Assembly: GCA_027858795.1 (NCBI GenBank)
Contig: JAQICF010000025.1
Coordinates: forward strand, 1 to 14,754
Reading direction: 5' to 3'
Length of the DNA: 14,754 nucleotides
DNA from: Candidatus Delongbacteria bacterium
GTDB lineage: Bacteria > Delongbacteria > UBA4055
Part shown: one piece after another, positions 8,601 to 14,754 of the stretch
Layout: each line of letters begins with the position of its first letter
Numbering within the stretch: position 1 is the first letter of the stretch
Notes under the pieces: model-generated
Databases searched by the model: none
Seen by the model: the letters and a program-made list of their open reading frames with translations, nothing else
What the model was told of the DNA's origin: nothing
Made by a program: the position numbers and the translations under genes

Positions 8601-9119
8601 ACAACCAACATATGTACCAGCTGGACACTGATCGTTGAATGGATAACCTTGCCCCCAAGTTGTATCCAATAAAGGTCCTAATAAAGATTTTTTAGAGCTT
8701 TGAGGAAATATCTTATTTTCAATATCTTTCCATTCTTTCTGTTTAGCTTTTACAACTAGTTCTTGCTCTCTAACTACATGAACGATTTGTCTGTCGTAAG
8801 CAGAAAATCTAGCTACGAATGGATTATTCATATTGTAAATATCTTCATCTATTTTACCATCAATAGAGTATCCAAGTATTGGTCTTACGTTATCATCTGC
8901 AGCAACGATAACGAACCCCTCAGTAAATTTCACGACATACCAGGTTGGTTGTCCCATATATTCTTTAGTTAATATTTTCTGCACAGTATTGCTTTTTGCT
9001 GAAATAGGAGCATAATTCTGATAATAGTTCTCAGCTACTTTTTGCGCTCTGCTCTGATCTACGATCGCAGCAGAAAGCATTGCGCCCATCATAATGATCA
9101 TTAGGACTATTTTACTCAT
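5652..9119 (-). CDS. C10 family (streptopain) cysteine protease with T9SS sorting domain
   Basis: Large exported protease of 1155 residues. Order of parts: signal peptide (1 to about 18); Spi-type propeptide (about 24-140) with the block PTWYVVKFTEGFVIVAADD; C10 catalytic domain (about 150-385) with catalytic Cys in VGCVATAMHQIM (C173), catalytic His in GGHSYVVDGY (H317) and the NWGWSG motif; a first fibronectin-III-like module (about 381-475); a second module split by a jelly-roll-like 'cleaved adhesin' domain (about 495-682, opening DDFES and containing LPAGWW); a third module split by another beta-rich insert (about 766-1003); and a T9SS type A C-terminal sorting domain (about 1068-1155) with NYPNPFNPTT and GGVYLYKL. 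The enzyme is probably secreted through the T9SS and anchored to the cell surface. It lies 7 bases downstream of its paralogue, with an AGGTGA ribosome site, so the two are cotranscribed. Substrates are unknown. Confidence 0.93.
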   Translation of the reverse strand: MSKIVLMIIMMGAMLSAAIVDQSRAQKVAENYYQNYAPISAKSNTVQKILTKEYMGQPTWYVVKFTEGFVIVAADDNVRPILGYSIDGKIDEDIYNMNNPFVARFSAYDRQIVHVVREQELVVKAKQKEWKDIENKIFPQSSKKSLLGPLLDTTWGQGYPFNDQCPAGTYVGCVATAMHQIMRFHQGPDSGVGSNSYNDISGDTTGTHSVDFTTGYDWSLMQTLNGNTSSQQEVDELAKMSYHLGVSIDMDYNTDGSNAYMTDALTAYINNWDATDALYMNMGTVTDSSVYSSTIMTELDANRPMQFAGSSAGSGGHSYVVDGYNVDSAAGIYLYHFNWGWSGSYDGWYQLNDLTPGTLDFTESQEFIYNIEVGSWDPYIYAPVTNLKDSIINYENVSLTWDWEYDSLTLKHFEVLRNDELISTLPDSLREYQDSSLTAGFYKYDIVAYYNTYAASRSISVDIVADPSYPIPIALSATSYQYNRQKIDLAWVKPFIGTEYMKDDFESNAPFDLPAGWWQKGASTKIPSSWVDIDTGVGADLGFIAISKDNYPQWVFQGDYSCGTNGNGDTNAYSFLITDDSFMLPGGSGVVDYWTFYYDGTEQGVFLYSGTVGGSPDGNIILLKEYTTGDETWTHDEIDLSSYSGTFRFGFYKKTIDGGSLSCFDNVILGEDSYPAGDQPVTYDIYRNGSFLTNVAVTGASETYEDNSFADGENEYYVKALYAGGNNSIGSDHVSAWIDANPVPQFLEGTYDTVDNKVDLTWYAPGHYPIHWFGYEWETDSWDYLPYDYSSTGEIQKARTIYTAQDFDMGYNIYLEKVSAAFFEDVGVEDWSSDQFRFVIGTGTFGSEVVLHTSGWLTAVEDGTWVDYTISGGLTVSEDWYVEVELGSPTDGTPTVLTNVHEEGVDDDKWNSRYYWTGDGSTFDPGWYAVPHNPSDEYVDFAFQCYGNNDEPTITKGSAPKAREVVEFTPLKSRKTIDNVAMFGKPTPKNEQRAPYLTNYSSKALESYNVYRDEMLLGNTTNKFYTDINPLEIANYYVTTVYSDPDGESAPSNVIVAGSTSIEESNLPFETKLEQNYPNPFNPTTNINFSVMSDNNVKLEVFNISGQLVTTLVNKFMKQGSYNITLDASSLTGGVYLYKLVVDGKTMTKKMLLIK

Positions 9120-9126
9120 AATTCAC

Positions 9127-12100
9127 CTATTTATTTAACATTTTTTTATAATTTTTAACTTTATCTTTTTTTATTGGAAGTTCAATCACCTTTGTCTTAG
9201 TTGTATCAAATGGAGCATAAGTGAGATAGTAGAAATTTTTTGCTGAATCTATTGGTGTACTCCAACTCCAAGGATGATCCGGAATCATCTGTATAGAATC
9301 AGTCTTAGTAAATTGTTCGTATGGGCTATCAGATGAGTACACATAAAATATTGAAGCCATGTAATAGTAATAATCCCAATGTATTGTAAATAAAGAATCT
9401 GTCGCAGAACAAGAGATACCTACTGAAGGAGGTGGAGAATAGCTATGAACATTAATAGTTACAGTCACTTTAACATCTGGATTCTCCGAATCGTTGGAAT
9501 TAATAGTAATTTCACCACTGTATTCACCATCAGGTATAGTTCTTGCGTCATAATAACATTCTATATCGACACTCGATCCTCCGTACACAGAACCTGACAT
9601 AGAACTTTGAAACGAAAACCAAGGCTCGATAACTTGTTCAATCCCAGTTACAGTAACATTATCTAAGGCAACATAATCACCAGACCTTCTGTAAAGTTGG
9701 GCAATAAATCTAACCATCATTGTTGTACTTGTAGTTGGTAAAGTAATTGATTGAAAATCTGGAGCTCCCCATGCACCAGCCACAAAGTCAGTGACGTAAA
9801 GCTGCTCCCATGTACCACCAGAATTCAGTGAATATTCAACTACCATATAGCTAGATTCATTTGCTACTGATGAAAAATGGTCAAATTCAACTTTTTCACA
9901 ATCAGTTCCATCAAATACTTGGGAAGTTAAAGTAGCAGTCGTTGTTGAATTAGAAACATATACATAAGCATAATCTGTACCATCAAGATTATTTGTTTCT
10001 TTGCTTATAGCCCATTCTGCTCCAGTAGAATTCCCTTCGTAAGGTGAAAGCGTTGTATTAAAATCAGTACTAGCTTCAGTAACTTCGAATTTCTGAGTCA
10101 TTTGGTCAGTATATTCAAAACTTAGCACGTAATCCAATGTCCCAATTCCGGAGTTGGAAATACTAAAATCGTCTATCCGATAAGCTCCCTGCCAAACATC
10201 AGTATAAATTGAAGCAGGTGCAGATATGGTTGCTGGTGGTCCAACTAAAACCTGATTAGAAGGTCCTGACTCTCCAAAAGGGTTATCATAAACTGCAGCG
10301 ACAAAGTAGTTTGCATCAAATGATAATGGTGCTTCATCGGAATATATATTACTCCCTGTATTAGCAAGTAAAACATCTTCTCGATACACATTGTAACTCG
10401 TCAGTGCTTTACTATTAACTGGAGCATCCCAGTTAAGATCTACTTCAGAATAAACATCATCCCATGAACCGTTTAAATTCGTTGGTTCCGGATTTGCTAC
10501 TATCCATGCAGAATCAGGATCCGAAGCTATCGAATTATGATTATCTGAATAATTTGCCCTTACATAATATTCATTCCATCCATCATAGAAACTGTTATCT
10601 TCATAAGCCTCTGTAAGACCTGTAATTGGTACATTGATCAAAAATGATCCATTACTATAAATATCGTATGACAAAGGCTGTTCAATAGAAGGTTTTGACC
10701 AGCTCAAATCAATTTTTTGTCTATTATATTCATAACTTGTAGCTATCAGATCAATCGGAGGTGGATATTGTGGATCTGCAACAACAAATCCTGTCCAAGA
10801 GTTTGATGACAGAGAGAACCCGTATGGATTAGTATATTCTGCTTTTACAACATACTCACAATCTCCTTCTGGACGCACAGCATCAGTATAAGCTCTTGAT
10901 ATTCCTTCAACATAACCAATTATTTTATCATCTCTATAAATCTCATAATCTACCAAAGTTCCCATTGGATCCACGACTATTGGTTCGTCCCAAGTTAAAT
11001 AAATATTACCTTCAGAATCAACAGTTCCCGAAAGATTTCTAGGTTCTGGCATCTGATCGAGTGATCCATCAACATCAAGATTGTAAATAAATTCTTGATC
11101 TTCAGTAAAATCATTTGCGTCTGGAGTTAAGTCATCTAACCTGTACCATCCATCATATGACCCGTTCCACCCCCAGTTAAAATGATATAGATAAATTCCG
11201 TTATCTGTTTCAATATTATAACCATCAAGAACATATGAATGACTACCACTTGCTGCTGAACTTCCAGCGAATTGCATCGGTTTGTTCTGATTGATCATTG
11301 CTGAGATTGTTAGATATTGAGCTGAAGAATCTGTTACTGTTCCAATATATTGACGAACAGCATCTACGTACTTCCAATTATTTTGATATGCTGTCAATGC
11401 ATCCGTCATAAACGCATTAGAACCGTCGGTATTATAATCCATATTAACTGACACACCTAGATGATATGATATTTTTGCAAGCTCATCTACCTCTTCCTGT
11501 GTACTTGTACTTCCATTTAAAGTCTGCATCAAATTCCAGTCATAAGTTTGTACTCCAAAATCAACTGCATGAGAACCAGTTGTATCACCATTATCATCGT
11601 AGTATGAATTTGAACCATTACCGGTATCGGGGCCTTGATGGAATCTCATGATCTGATGCATTGCGGTCACTACAGGTCCAACTGGAGTTCCCATTGGGCA
11701 TTGATCATTCCAAGGGTAACCCTGACCCCAAGTAGTTTCTAAAAGAGGACCTTTAGAAGATTTAGCAGAGCTATGATAAAATACATTATTCTCAACATCA
11801 CTCCATTCCTTCTGATTAGCTTTAATGACCATTCCCTGCTCTCTGATAACGTGAACGATCTGTTTATCGTAATTTGAAAATTTACTTATAAAAGGATTCT
11901 GCATATTATAGATATCTTCATCAATCTTACCATTAAATGAGTAACCTAAAATCGGTCTAACGTTATCATCTGCTGCAACAATAACAAAACCTTCTGTAAA
12001 TTTGACAACATACCAGGTCGGTTGACCAAGATATTCCTTTGTTAGGATCTTTTGAACTGTATTTCCTTTAGCTGAAATAGGAGCATAATTCTGATAATAA

Positions 12101-12192
12101 TTCTCTGATACTTTCTGAGCTCTGTCTACTGGTACGATTGCAGCAGAAAGAATAATGGTCAACATAATGATCATTAGAATTATTTTTTTCAT
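9127..12192 (-). CDS. C10 family peptidase homologue with catalytic Cys replaced by Pro (predicted pseudoprotease)
   Basis: Intact 1021-residue paralogue of the downstream protease. It has a signal peptide (1 to about 18), a Spi-type propeptide (about 24-140) and a C10 domain (about 150-380), followed by three fibronectin-III-like modules (about 382-478, 479-570, 571-665). Then come a jelly-roll/MAM-like domain (about 702-850, ending ALDNVTVTG), an Ig-like segment (858-915, with GEYSGEITINSND) and a last module containing YVYSSDSPYEQF. The catalytic His is kept (H318 in SGSHSYVLDGY) and so is NWGWNG. However, the Cys position reads VGPVVTAMHQ: residue 173 is Pro (codon CCT, bases 11676-11674). 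Peptidase activity is therefore not expected. Unlike its paralogue it has no T9SS sorting domain and ends in a Lys-rich tail. A TGAGG ribosome site lies nine bases before the start. Possible roles are binding protein, decoy or partner of the active enzyme; none is proven. Confidence 0.92.
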   Translation of the reverse strand: MKKIILMIIMLTIILSAAIVPVDRAQKVSENYYQNYAPISAKGNTVQKILTKEYLGQPTWYVVKFTEGFVIVAADDNVRPILGYSFNGKIDEDIYNMQNPFISKFSNYDKQIVHVIREQGMVIKANQKEWSDVENNVFYHSSAKSSKGPLLETTWGQGYPWNDQCPMGTPVGPVVTAMHQIMRFHQGPDTGNGSNSYYDDNGDTTGSHAVDFGVQTYDWNLMQTLNGSTSTQEEVDELAKISYHLGVSVNMDYNTDGSNAFMTDALTAYQNNWKYVDAVRQYIGTVTDSSAQYLTISAMINQNKPMQFAGSSAASGSHSYVLDGYNIETDNGIYLYHFNWGWNGSYDGWYRLDDLTPDANDFTEDQEFIYNLDVDGSLDQMPEPRNLSGTVDSEGNIYLTWDEPIVVDPMGTLVDYEIYRDDKIIGYVEGISRAYTDAVRPEGDCEYVVKAEYTNPYGFSLSSNSWTGFVVADPQYPPPIDLIATSYEYNRQKIDLSWSKPSIEQPLSYDIYSNGSFLINVPITGLTEAYEDNSFYDGWNEYYVRANYSDNHNSIASDPDSAWIVANPEPTNLNGSWDDVYSEVDLNWDAPVNSKALTSYNVYREDVLLANTGSNIYSDEAPLSFDANYFVAAVYDNPFGESGPSNQVLVGPPATISAPASIYTDVWQGAYRIDDFSISNSGIGTLDYVLSFEYTDQMTQKFEVTEASTDFNTTLSPYEGNSTGAEWAISKETNNLDGTDYAYVYVSNSTTTATLTSQVFDGTDCEKVEFDHFSSVANESSYMVVEYSLNSGGTWEQLYVTDFVAGAWGAPDFQSITLPTTSTTMMVRFIAQLYRRSGDYVALDNVTVTGIEQVIEPWFSFQSSMSGSVYGGSSVDIECYYDARTIPDGEYSGEITINSNDSENPDVKVTVTINVHSYSPPPSVGISCSATDSLFTIHWDYYYYMASIFYVYSSDSPYEQFTKTDSIQMIPDHPWSWSTPIDSAKNFYYLTYAPFDTTKTKVIELPIKKDKVKNYKKMLNK

Positions 12193-12257
12193 ACAAATGT
12201 CCTCACAGATTTAATATTCGTGATTAAGTCAATCGTTGAACTAGTTATTCGCTGATT

Positions 12258-12263
12258 ATTATA
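12258..12263 (-). promoter_or_regulatory. Possible -10 box for the C10 gene pair
   Basis: A perfect TATAAT on the minus strand, in the 114-base gap between the ABC ATPase and the first C10 gene. It would give a leader of about 59 bases. The nearest -35-like element (TTGAAA) is 20 bases upstream, which is long, so this is tentative. Confidence 0.35.
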
Positions 12264-12306
12264 ATAACTACTATTTTTCGTTTTTTCAATCAAAATAAAA
12301 ATTAGT

Positions 12307-13035
12307 TTAAAGATTTGAAAGTGCTTGTTCTATATCGTCCTCAAAATATTCCATGTACTTTTCATTGAGATATGATAAAGATTTTGAGCTATCTGCTTCT
12401 AAAATTATCTTACCTTTTTTCATAAAAACGATCTCATCGCAAAAATCACTTATGCTGGTCAGGTCATGAGAACTTAAAATAATAGTCGTATCTCTTTTTT
12501 CTTTGAGATATTTTAAAATAGCGATAAAATCTTTTCTTCCGACAAGATCAAGCGCACTAAAAGGCTCATCTAATATCAAAAGTTTAGGCTTACCTAGTAG
12601 AGCCAGACCAAAATGGAATTTTTTCTTCATTCCTGAGGATAGATCTTTGTAGAGTTTATTCTTTTCATCTGTTAAAAATGTTATCAGAAGAACTCTTTCT
12701 ACTTCACTTGAGATTTCCTTGCTTGGAATCCTCTTTAACTTAGAAAAAGCTCTCAAATTATCTCTCACGGTCAAATGTTCATACGGAATAAACTCATCAG
12801 ACAAAAAGCCCATTTTATATTGTTGAATAAATCTCACTTCTCCTTGATCAAGGTCGATAATATTCAAAATAATTTTCAACAAAGTAGTCTTACCACTCCC
12901 GTTCGGACCAATAAAAGCTGTAATAAGGTTTTCTTTGATGTCAATATTTACATTATCAAGGGCTGATAATTTTTTATATTTTTTTACTAAACCTTTTATC
13001 TCAATTGCGTTATTCATGTAGCTTTTTTCTTCCAT
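12307..13035 (-). CDS. ABC transporter ATP-binding protein
   Basis: Cytoplasmic nucleotide-binding subunit of an ABC transporter, 242 residues, one domain. Motifs in order: Walker A GPNGSGKTT, a Q-loop region around GFLSDEFIPYEHLTVRDNL (acidic residues where Gln is usual), signature LSSGMKKK (a variant of LSGGQ), Walker B LLILDEP, D-loop SALD, and switch His in SSHD. The style is that of ABC-2-type or lipoprotein/drug exporter ATPases. No permease gene is next to it, either upstream or downstream, which is unusual. The ATG at 13035 has only a weak GAG upstream. The ATG at 13017 would begin MNNAIEIKGLVKKY, a more typical N-terminus, and may be the true start. The gene is divergent from the porQ-like gene and precedes the C10 pair on the same strand. 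Confidence 0.91.
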   Translation of the reverse strand: MEEKSYMNNAIEIKGLVKKYKKLSALDNVNIDIKENLITAFIGPNGSGKTTLLKIILNIIDLDQGEVRFIQQYKMGFLSDEFIPYEHLTVRDNLRAFSKLKRIPSKEISSEVERVLLITFLTDEKNKLYKDLSSGMKKKFHFGLALLGKPKLLILDEPFSALDLVGRKDFIAILKYLKEKRDTTIILSSHDLTSISDFCDEIVFMKKGKIILEADSSKSLSYLNEKYMEYFEDDIEQALSNL

Positions 13036-13096
13036 TATTTAAACTCATCAGTAAACTTAATTAATTCACACTATTTTTCCAAGATTTTAATTATCT

Positions 13097-13102
13097 ATTA
13101 TA
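13097..13102 (-). promoter_or_regulatory. Possible -10 box of the ABC ATPase gene
   Basis: A perfect TATAAT on the minus strand, within the 212-base divergent gap, about 60 bases before the ATG at 13035. No convincing -35 hexamer was found at the right distance. Confidence 0.35.
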
Positions 13103-13169
13103 TCTATTGAAACAAATCAGGAATAAATAACGTTTAACCAAAGACCGACAATTGGTCAAAATAAACTGC

Positions 13170-13199
13170 TTGACTTATTATATACTTAAATAATATATT
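13170..13199 (+). promoter_or_regulatory. Probable promoter of the porQ-ssb operon
   Basis: TTGACT (13170-13175) and TATATT (13194-13199) are separated by 18 bases. The predicted start of transcription, about 13206, lies after the ATG at 13203, so that ATG cannot be used from this promoter. A short inverted repeat (ACCAA at 13137-13141, TTGGT at 13152-13156) lies just upstream of the -35 and might be an operator. Confidence 0.5.
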
Positions 13200-13247
13200 A
13201 TCATGGAGATTAATATGTGTTACATAAATATAAATATAAGTACACAA

Positions 13248-14162
13248 ATGAAGAAAGTTTTTATTATTTTATTAATATCGGTCAATTTGATCTTTGCTGA
13301 AGTTTTTCTGATTTCTGAAGCAAATATTGATGCCAGAAGTAGTGCTCTGAGCAGCGGTGATATTGCAATGAACAAAAATTCATTCTCAATTTATTCGAAT
13401 CCAGCAGGATTATTATATACTGATAAAATTTTTATGAATTTATCGTATAGTAATTATTTCACTGATATTAATTTGACAAATGCTTCATTTATTTATCCAG
13501 AACTGTATATGAAATTGCCTGTTGCTTTTTCAATTGCCTATCTTGATTATGGACAGTTCACTGACATTGAAAACAATACAACATACCATCCGTATGATCT
13601 AATGCTGACAGCCTCAACCGCTAGAATTATTGAAGGAATTGCTACAGGTTTAAATTTGAAATATTTCTATAGTTCGATAGAGAATTATTCCTCTTCGGGA
13701 ATGGCTATTGACCTATCCGTTTTACATGAATTTTTAGATGGAAAAATAAACGTGGGTGTTGGAATATATAATTTAGGATTTCAACTTTCAGCATTTAATG
13801 AGACAAAAGAAGACCTTCCTACCTCTGTTAAATTCGGAATTGCAAATAAACTTTCTAAGCTCCCATTAGAAATTGGGCTTGAGATCGATTACTATTTTGC
13901 TGATTATTACAATTACGGTATCGGTTTGGAATTTCAACCAAAGGAACACTTATTGATCAGAGCAGGTTATGATTTCAGTTTTGCGGATAAAGAGATAGGA
14001 ACTAACGAAAAAATAGAAAAATTTGCCGGTACATCTTTAGGGATTTCAATACCGTTTAGTGCTTATCATTTTGATTTCACATACTTGATAAATGGCGAAT
14101 TAGATGCGGAATTCAATTTAGCTGCAGGTATAGATATAAATAATATTTTTGATAAAAAGTAA
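13248..14162 (+). CDS. porQ: PorV/PorQ-family outer-membrane protein (T9SS-associated)
   Basis: Outer-membrane beta-barrel protein of the FadL-like PorV/PorQ family, linked in Bacteroidota to type IX secretion. From the ATG at 13248 it has 304 residues with a clean signal peptide (MKKVFIILLISVNLIFA). Recognisable features are the N-terminal ANIDARSSALSSGDIAM and YSNPAGLLY block, typical of the family, followed by amphipathic strands. The GLNLKYFYSSIENYSSSGMA and VGIYNLGFQL segments fit PorQ best. Two upstream in-frame ATGs exist. The one at 13215 has a GGAG site six bases before it but would put 11 extra residues before the signal peptide. The one at 13203 lies before the predicted transcription start. 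ssb follows 15 bases later. The presence of a T9SS sorting domain on the nearby protease supports the role. Family assignment is firm; PorQ rather than PorV is likely but less sure. Confidence 0.77.
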   Translation: MKKVFIILLISVNLIFAEVFLISEANIDARSSALSSGDIAMNKNSFSIYSNPAGLLYTDKIFMNLSYSNYFTDINLTNASFIYPELYMKLPVAFSIAYLDYGQFTDIENNTTYHPYDLMLTASTARIIEGIATGLNLKYFYSSIENYSSSGMAIDLSVLHEFLDGKINVGVGIYNLGFQLSAFNETKEDLPTSVKFGIANKLSKLPLEIGLEIDYYFADYYNYGIGLEFQPKEHLLIRAGYDFSFADKEIGTNEKIEKFAGTSLGISIPFSAYHFDFTYLINGELDAEFNLAAGIDINNIFDKK

Positions 14163-14177
14163 AACTAGGAGTGAGTA

Positions 14178-14654
14178 ATGGCGAGTGTAAATAAAGTTTT
14201 TCTAATTGGAAACCTGGGAAAGGATCCTGATGTGAAGTTTACGCCAAGTGGTGTTCAAATAGGCAAATTTTCTATCGCTACAAGTGAGCGATTTAAAAGA
14301 GGCGATAACTGGGAAGAAAAAACAGATTGGCATAATATCGTACTTTTTGGTCGTCAAGCTGAGTATGCCGGTGAATATCTAAAAAAAGGTATGTCTGTTT
14401 TTATCGAAGGTAAAATTTCAACAAGAACTTGGGATGATGAGAATGGTGTAAGAAAATATATTACTGAAATAATCGGAAACTCTGTTAAAAACCTCTCTCC
14501 TAGAAAAGATTCCGGTAATTCAGACTATTCTGCATATACTAGTAATACACAAGGCAACTCACAAAGTAATACGCAAAGTAACTCACAAAATGAATCCGAT
14601 TCTTCAAATAACAATTCTAATGATGATGGTCCTGAAGATGATCTACCGTTCTAG
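14178..14654 (+). CDS. ssb: Single-stranded DNA-binding protein
   Basis: SSB coats single-stranded DNA during replication, recombination and repair. The 158 residues show the standard plan: an OB-fold domain (1 to about 108) starting MASVNKVFLIGNLGKDP, with W45, W51 and F57 among the likely DNA-contacting aromatics and FIEGKISTRTW in the C-terminal half. A flexible linker (about 109-150) rich in Asn, Ser and Gln follows, and then the acidic tip DGPEDDLPF that binds partner proteins. A strong AGGAG Shine-Dalgarno site (14167-14171) sits seven bases before the ATG. ssb is not beside rpsF/rpsR as in many bacteria but follows the porQ-like gene by 15 bases, and its transcript ends at a strong terminator. 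Confidence 0.97.
   Translation: MASVNKVFLIGNLGKDPDVKFTPSGVQIGKFSIATSERFKRGDNWEEKTDWHNIVLFGRQAEYAGEYLKKGMSVFIEGKISTRTWDDENGVRKYITEIIGNSVKNLSPRKDSGNSDYSAYTSNTQGNSQSNTQSNSQNESDSSNNNSNDDGPEDDLPF
14541..14588 (+). repeat. Two 24-base tandem repeats in the ssb linker
   Basis: AGTAATACACAAGGCAACTCACAA-type units repeat directly with three mismatches. Each unit is itself two related 12-base halves, so the protein reads SNTQ-GNSQ-SNTQ-SNSQ. The repeats are in frame (12 = 4 codons), so copy number can change linker length without breaking the gene. Confidence 0.8.
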
Positions 14655-14680
14655 ATAAATATTGATCAAGTGAATTTTTT

Positions 14681-14708
14681 AAAGTCCCAATTTTGGGACT
14701 TTTTTTTT
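14681..14708 (+). terminator. Rho-independent terminator after ssb
   Basis: A perfect 10-base-pair stem, AAAGTCCCAA with TTGGGACTTT, around a two-base loop, running into an uninterrupted T tract. It starts 27 bases after the ssb stop and closes the porQ-ssb operon. On the other strand it is followed by A, so it works only rightward. Confidence 0.93.
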
Positions 14709-14741
14709 ATGATGATTTCTAAAGTAGTAGTTTTATTTTAC

Positions 14742-14747
14742 TTGACA
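14742..14747 (+). promoter_or_regulatory. Consensus -35 box at the right edge
   Basis: A perfect TTGACA 34 bases past the ssb terminator, at the end of the window. The -10 box would lie outside. It probably starts a rightward transcription unit beyond the window. Confidence 0.4.
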
Positions 14748-14754
14748 ATAATAA

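Noticed and set aside
11674..11676. Cys-to-Pro change as a sequencing error or a broken gene
   Set aside because: Two base changes are needed, neighbouring codons differ as well, and the 1021-codon frame is intact with signal peptide, ribosome site and complete domains. It is treated as a real substitution.
13137..13157. Short inverted repeats (ACCAA/TTGGT and GACC/GGTC) upstream of the porQ-like promoter as an operator
   Set aside because: Arms of four or five bases are expected by chance in AT-rich DNA, and only one copy is seen. Mentioned with the promoter only.
1..14754. CRISPR arrays, tRNA or rRNA genes, insertion sequences, attachment sites
   Set aside because: No regularly spaced repeats, transposase or integrase genes or RNA-like sequence were seen, and all gaps between genes are under 220 bases.

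Overview
The window reads as a compact, AT-rich bacterial chromosome segment with no gap over 300 bases, no RNA genes and no mobile element. It comes from a Gram-negative organism: there is an LpxK lipid A kinase, an outer-membrane PorV/PorQ-family protein, and a type IX secretion (T9SS) type A sorting domain on a secreted protease. Together these point to the Fibrobacterota-Chlorobiota-Bacteroidota (FCB) superphylum, probably a candidate phylum of the Cloacimonadota/Delongbacteria kind. Unlike typical Bacteroidota, several genes have clear Shine-Dalgarno sites and TTGACx -35 boxes. The exact phylum cannot be fixed from the sequence alone.

Layout. (1) Bases 1-4315, plus strand: a tightly packed operon of five genes that overlap or sit within 16 bases of each other. 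They are hprK (5' end outside the window), a mannose-type PTS EIIA protein, a secreted DUF3108 protein, lpxK, and a GlcF/GlpC-like iron-sulfur protein. The operon joins a regulatory phosphotransferase module to lipid A synthesis and a redox subunit. (2) Bases 4338-5553, minus strand: an HDOD signalling protein and a small secreted coiled-coil protein, with a strong terminator between them. The coiled-coil gene has its own promoter. (3) Bases 5652-12192, minus strand: two very large tandem paralogues of the C10 (streptopain) peptidase family, 7 bases apart. (4) Bases 12307-13035, minus strand: a lone ABC transporter ATPase. (5) Bases 13248-14654, plus strand: a PorQ-like T9SS outer-membrane protein followed by ssb, ending in a perfect rho-independent terminator. 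A consensus -35 box at the right edge announces a further gene.

The most interesting element is the C10 pair. The downstream protein keeps the catalytic Cys (C173) and His (H317) and ends in a T9SS sorting domain. The upstream protein is about 87% identical to it over 96 residues of the propeptide, but has Pro at the catalytic Cys position (P173) and lacks the sorting domain. It therefore looks like an expressed, intact pseudoprotease partnered with an active, surface-directed protease. The downstream protein also differs by two large domains inserted at the same relative place in two successive fibronectin-III modules. A T9SS porin-like gene less than 1.1 kb upstream of the pair fits the same export route.
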